This document shows positions 13,697 through 17,161 of a DNA stretch of 17,161 nucleotides, one piece after another. Location of the stretch: positions 1 to 17,161 of the forward strand of contig JAHEDF010000026.1 of NCBI GenBank assembly GCA_024641365.1, written 5' to 3'. The notes below the pieces were generated by a model. The model did no database searches and had not been told where the DNA came from. It saw only the letters and a list, made by a program, of their open reading frames with translations. Numbering within the stretch: position 1 is the stretch's first letter; every line of letters starts with the position of its first letter. The translations under genes and the position numbers were made by a program. Source of the stretch: Planctomycetota bacterium. GTDB lineage: Bacteria; Planctomycetota; UBA11346.

Positions 13697-14811
13697 AAAC
13701 AGATGTATTTGGTCTGACAAATGACGAATTTTCACAAGCCGCACGTTTTGTTTTGCCCAAAGGTCATGGCATCAGCCCACAATTATATGCACAGATCATG
13801 GATGAAGGTGAATTTGCTCCTGAAAAATTTCCCATTTCGGTAGAATCAAAAAAAATTTGGCATCAGCATTTTAAAGCAGATTTATTTGAGATAGTCAAAG
13901 TTGTTGAGGAAGATGGCGAATTTGGCACGACCTCAAAAGCAATCTTAAAAACTCACGATGGTTATGAAATTGAATGTGTGCGTATCCCGATGCGCATGCA
14001 ACAACGTGACGCTGACAACGGTGATGTCGGTTCGTTGCCTCAAAACGACATTGATTACACCTTATGTTTATCAAGCCAGGTCGGTTGTAAAATGGGGTGT
14101 ACGTTTTGTGAAACAGGACGTATGGGATTAATTCGGCATTTAACTGCAGCTGAAATTGTCAGTGAAGTTATTACCGTTCGCGCAAAACTCGGTTGGCACG
14201 TGCGCAATATTGTATTTATGGGCATGGGTGAAGCGTTGGATAATGCGGATAATGTTATTCAAGCCTTGAAAGTGTTGGTAGAAAAACGTGGCCTACATTT
14301 CAGTCAGGAACGTTTAACAGTTTGCACATCTGGCCACGCGGAAGGCATAACGCAATTAGCTGCATTGGGATGGAAACGCTTAAATTTATCAATTAGTTTA
14401 AATGCGGCCAACGATGAGGCACGTTCACGCGTCATGCCAGTAAATCGTAAAACACCCTTAGCCGCATTACAAAAAATACTCGCAGCTTATCCGCAGCGAC
14501 GAAATTTTATTTTAGGGGTTAATTATTGTTTAATGCCAGGCATGAACGACACACGACAAGACGCTAGTGATATTGCGTTATTTTGTAAACCGCTTGGACG
14601 CGTAATTATTAATGTCATCCCGTATAATCCTGGGAATGCACCACTGACCAGAGCACCACAGGAAGATGAAATTGTGCAGTTTATCAGCTGGTTACGTGAA
14701 GAAGGTTTGCCCGTTCGTCGCCGCATTACCAAAGGACGCTCAATTATGGCTGCCTGCGGACAATTGGGGAATGTTGAATTGCGGAAAAAGCCAAAGGTGA
14801 CTACGGTTTAA
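13693..14811 (+). CDS. rlmN: RlmN/Cfr-family radical SAM rRNA methyltransferase
   Basis: 372 residues from the ATG at 13693, which overlaps the upstream stop as ATGA; an in-frame ATG at 13681 is less likely. It has the RlmN/Cfr layout: radical SAM cluster cysteines C132, C136 and C139 (CKMGCTFC), the resolving Cys125 (TLCLSSQVGC), the SAM motif GMGE, and the methyl-carrying Cys355 (MAACGQLG). RlmN methylates C2 of A2503 in 23S rRNA and of A37 in some tRNAs; Cfr methylates C8. It departs from standard RlmN at GMGEAL (usual GMGEPL), TKGRSIMAAC (usual RGDDIDAAC) and NYCLMPGMND. It may therefore be a diverged paralogue with another target. The family is certain; the exact substrate is not. Confidence 0.82.
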   Translation: MKTDVFGLTNDEFSQAARFVLPKGHGISPQLYAQIMDEGEFAPEKFPISVESKKIWHQHFKADLFEIVKVVEEDGEFGTTSKAILKTHDGYEIECVRIPMRMQQRDADNGDVGSLPQNDIDYTLCLSSQVGCKMGCTFCETGRMGLIRHLTAAEIVSEVITVRAKLGWHVRNIVFMGMGEALDNADNVIQALKVLVEKRGLHFSQERLTVCTSGHAEGITQLAALGWKRLNLSISLNAANDEARSRVMPVNRKTPLAALQKILAAYPQRRNFILGVNYCLMPGMNDTRQDASDIALFCKPLGRVIINVIPYNPGNAPLTRAPQEDEIVQFISWLREEGLPVRRRITKGRSIMAACGQLGNVELRKKPKVTTV

Positions 14812-16291
14812 GTTGAGCCAGTTTTTGGTGACGGCGAATAATATGTGGGATCAGTTTAAATAAAATAAACGTACAAACGACCGATTGGATTAATAATATC
14901 CATCCCCACACGTTGTGCTGTCTTATAACCACGGTGTCAGCAAATCCAGGGTCGCTAGTAATAGCAGGGCGGTTTTTTAAAAACTCGCCGTAAAAATTTG
15001 TTTCCTTATGATTGATGCCAGCAGCTATTTTATCTGCCTCATAGGTCTGATAAGCCAGTTTTTCTGATTTTCCAAATGATAATTCTTTTTGATATTGTAG
15101 GCGCAATTTATCTGCCGGTGTTTTTATTAAACTTTCCATTTTCCCTTGCTGAATTCTGCAGTGATTAATAAGTTTGTTTTGAATTTCTTTATCAGGCCAA
15201 TACTTTTCAGCTAATTCACACGTGCGTTCATAGGCATTCCAGGCAATCATCCATTGGTTGAGCCCTTCCATAGTATGGGCTAAAGCGAGCGATAAATGTG
15301 GATTTGCCCCGCCACCTAATGTCCAAATACCAACAAAGGCAAGGGTTGGCTCGTCAAATGGTATATGGTTTCGTGAAATATTTTTATCTAATTCAGTTGC
15401 GTCAGGTAAATAACAGACCTGTCTCCATGTTGAAGATAAATTACGGCTATGAGGTATTGAATTACGAATTATTTCAACCAACTGGCGGTCTTCTTCTGAG
15501 CGTGGACCTTTTTTTAATCGATCTAAATCATTTGTTGTATTAAGTTCGTGTAAAAGTTTCCGAGGAATACCTCGCTCGGAAATATATTTATGAGATACTT
15601 CCTCCCAATTGTTCCCAAACATATCATAGGAAGTTAATATAGTTTGGTCTTTGCACGCTTCTAATAAATAACGAATAGCAATAACCTGCCATTTTTCTCG
15701 ACCAAAGTGAGCGTTGGGATTTATTACCACGGCCTTTTCTATGTAAGACAAGCCTTCTTTGACTTTTTCCAACGCATCATCATTTTTAGCAATAGCATCT
15801 TTCATGTGTGCGTGCACCAACAACGTGCCCAGATTTGCATACGTGGTATATAAAACTAAGTCGGGATTAGAGCGTTCTGAATTAGGCCGATTATTTAAAT
15901 GAGCGAATTTTTCTCTTAAAAGAGGAATGCCGTCACTCGGTTTTCCAAGGCGATCACATTCTACAGCATAATCATCAACTAACGCATAGTAGACATCATC
16001 CTTTTTAGAGTCGGCAGCTTGATATTTATTTAATAACTGTTTTGTATTGGAATGACGATGCTCATACCAAGCGGGACCATGAAAATAAAATCGTTCGTGT
16101 ATAACGTCATGAACCATAGCTAGTGATAGCGCTGACTCGCCTTCTTTTTTTGGAATGACCCACGGTGCAGGGGCGAGAATGTTATTTTGTAAAAAAAATG
16201 GTAAATTACCATTTTGCTGCATCATGAAAATAGTTGGTAATGAAACAACGATAATTATGGCTGCTAATATGATGATTAATATAATGCGCAT
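14801..16291 (-). CDS. Membrane-anchored, TPR-like helical protein of unknown function
   Basis: Not recognised. 496 residues: an N-terminal signal-anchor (MRIILIIILAAIIIVVSLPTI), a long mainly helical region and a C-terminal membrane helix near residues 462-482 (WGWILLIQSVVCTFILFKL) followed by a basic tail. Segments such as YTTYANLGTLLVHAH and LSYIEKAVVINPNAHFG resemble tetratricopeptide helix pairs, suggesting a protein-binding scaffold between two anchors. The start is supported by AGAGG five bases upstream. It forms a pair with the 85-residue gene 25 bases upstream. Its 3' end overlaps the end of the convergent plus-strand methylase gene by 11 bases. Confidence 0.75.
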   Translation of the reverse strand: MRIILIIILAAIIIVVSLPTIFMMQQNGNLPFFLQNNILAPAPWVIPKKEGESALSLAMVHDVIHERFYFHGPAWYEHRHSNTKQLLNKYQAADSKKDDVYYALVDDYAVECDRLGKPSDGIPLLREKFAHLNNRPNSERSNPDLVLYTTYANLGTLLVHAHMKDAIAKNDDALEKVKEGLSYIEKAVVINPNAHFGREKWQVIAIRYLLEACKDQTILTSYDMFGNNWEEVSHKYISERGIPRKLLHELNTTNDLDRLKKGPRSEEDRQLVEIIRNSIPHSRNLSSTWRQVCYLPDATELDKNISRNHIPFDEPTLAFVGIWTLGGGANPHLSLALAHTMEGLNQWMIAWNAYERTCELAEKYWPDKEIQNKLINHCRIQQGKMESLIKTPADKLRLQYQKELSFGKSEKLAYQTYEADKIAAGINHKETNFYGEFLKNRPAITSDPGFADTVVIRQHNVWGWILLIQSVVCTFILFKLIPHIIRRHQKLAQLKP

Positions 16292-16299
16292 AAAAACCT

Positions 16300-16325
16300 C
16301 TATTAACTATTAACTATTATCTATT
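16300..16325. repeat. 7-bp tandem array (CTATTAA-type) at a gene junction
   Basis: Two copies of CTATTAA, then CTATTAT and CTATT, period 7. On the minus strand the array supplies the TAA stop of the upstream 85-residue gene and runs up to the AGAGG ribosome site of the 496-residue gene. No inverted partner is visible nearby. Confidence 0.6.
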
Positions 16326-16574
16326 TTGTGGTTTTAAGAGGGCAAATTTTCTTTCTTGTTTAATCCAAACTCCTACCAACCCGGTTAATGCGATAGTTGG
16401 TAAAAGTAATAAAATAAACGCAAAAGTTACAGATTTTTCTTTGCTGACGGACATAATTCCATATCCACTGACAAACTGCTGTTCATCGGATTCAGTCGCG
16501 GAGTCATTCAAGCAAGCTCCAAGTGGGCTAATGACCAGGCACAAAAAAACTATCGCCAAACGAATTCGCCACAT
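16317..16574 (-). CDS. Small lipoprotein with an extra membrane helix, 85 residues
   Basis: Not recognised. A signal peptide ends in a good lipobox (LGAC, Cys21), followed by a short acidic segment, then a hydrophobic helix at about residues 50-70 (TFAFILLLLPTIALTGLVGVW) and a basic tail. A lipid-anchored start plus a transmembrane helix in so small a protein is uncommon. GGAG six bases before the ATG and a TATACT box about 30 bases upstream (16609-16604) support expression. It is probably co-transcribed with the 496-residue gene. The stop codon falls within a 7-bp repeat array. Confidence 0.7.
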   Translation of the reverse strand: MWRIRLAIVFLCLVISPLGACLNDSATESDEQQFVSGYGIMSVSKEKSVTFAFILLLLPTIALTGLVGVWIKQERKFALLKPQNR

Positions 16575-16872
16575 GGTTATCTCCGTGCTTAGAGAACAAT
16601 GGTAGTATAACTCATCGGGTAAACGACGGTTCGTTAACTACACCGTGGTAAGTAACTGCTGAGGCACACATTCAGCATAAGGCGACTTTCTTAGGATTAA
16701 TTTTTTAAAGGGCATTAGCCGAGGTTTTTGCAGCCGCATTTTACAGATTACATAGATATGACTTCTCATAGGCATTAGGTGAGTCTTGATCTGGGATCGA
16801 GCGTCCGCTGATTTCTACTGGACCCAGAGCTTGAGATGCGGATTGTGCGACCTCACGCACGGAGAATGAGCC
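16575..16872. other. Divergent intergenic region before purE
   Basis: Non-coding. It holds a possible -10 box (TATACT, minus strand, 16609-16604) for the 85-residue gene and a GGAG ribosome site (16861-16864) for purE. I see no convincing purE promoter, PurR-like operator or purine riboswitch. Confidence 0.4.
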
Positions 16873-17161
16873 ATGGCAGCACTCGTCGGCATCATTATGG
16901 GATCGACGTCGGATTGGGAGACCATGCAACATGCGGCAGAGACGTTGACCTCCTTAGGAATAGCGCATGAGGTGCAGGTGGTTTCCGCACATCGGACGCC
17001 GGATTTATTAATGGAGTATGCCGGCTCCGCTGAATCACGTGGCTTGCGTGTAATAATTGCTGGTGCCGGAGGCGCGGCGCATTTGCCTGGGATGTGCGCT
17101 GCGAAAACCACGGTGCCTGTCCTTGGTGTGCCGGTCGAATCAAAAGCACTCAAAGGTATGG
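16873..17161 (+). CDS. purE: N5-carboxyaminoimidazole ribonucleotide mutase PurE (partial, 96 residues)
   Basis: The 5' part of purE, open to the window edge. It starts [18 protein letters not shown], with the class I PurE phosphate-binding GSxSDW, and continues with the signature [22 protein letters not shown] and [10 protein letters not shown]. PurE interconverts N5-CAIR and CAIR in purine synthesis. GGAG eight bases ahead of the ATG supports the start. The C-terminal part (about 65 residues in a typical PurE) and any purK neighbour lie outside. The His of SAHRTP and the substrate loop are intact. Confidence 0.95.
   Translation, partial: MAALVGIIMGSTSDWETMQHAAETLTSLGIAHEVQVVSAHRTPDLLMEYAGSAESRGLRVIIAGAGGAAHLPGMCAAKTTVPVLGVPVESKALKGM

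Overview
The window is a chromosomal segment of a Gram-negative, diderm bacterium of moderate GC content. The evidence is a type II secretion (T2SS) operon, lipobox-type lipoproteins, Sec signal peptides and a FabV enoyl reductase. The phylum cannot be fixed from the sequence alone. The secreted-protein style and the many short dispersed repeats remind me of the Planctomycetota/PVC group, but that is a weak inference.

Layout. (1) Positions 1-5655, minus strand: a T2SS core operon in the canonical order gspE-F-G-H-I-J-K. gspK runs off the left edge. Most junctions are 4-base ATGA overlaps or abutting genes. The exception is gspE-gspF, which is split by a small inverted-repeat element. (2) 5904-7590, minus strand: two paralogous secreted, charged, helical proteins of unknown function. 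(3) 7863-9237, plus strand: rpsU (S21) with its terminator, a biotin-protein ligase, and a 60-residue lipoprotein-like gene. A perfect 18-bp-stem bidirectional terminator follows. (4) fabV on the minus strand (9307-10500). (5) A 480-bp intergenic region holding a repeat element and a good sigma70-type promoter. (6) A plus-strand operon ilvB-ilvN-small membrane protein-RlmN/Cfr-family radical SAM methylase (10981-14811). (7) A minus-strand pair: a 496-residue membrane-anchored protein and an 85-residue lipoprotein. (8) The 5' part of purE on the plus strand, cut by the right edge.

How the genes work together. GspE is the cytoplasmic ATPase and GspF the inner-membrane platform. GspG-K are the pseudopilins of one secretion machine; GspC, D, L and M are not in the window. 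IlvB and IlvN form acetolactate synthase (branched-chain amino acids). FabV (fatty-acid elongation) and BirA (biotinylation, for example of acetyl-CoA carboxylase) both touch lipid synthesis but are not co-transcribed.

The most unusual feature is a set of short repeat elements built from 7-9 bp tandem units, mostly with an inverted copy at the far end. One is translated inside the GspH leader. One sits in the GspG leader next to the prepilin cleavage site. One supplies the gspE stop codon. One overlaps a stop codon at 16317, and one lies upstream of ilvB. I see no CRISPR array, tRNA, rRNA, transposase, phage gene or obvious new defence system.
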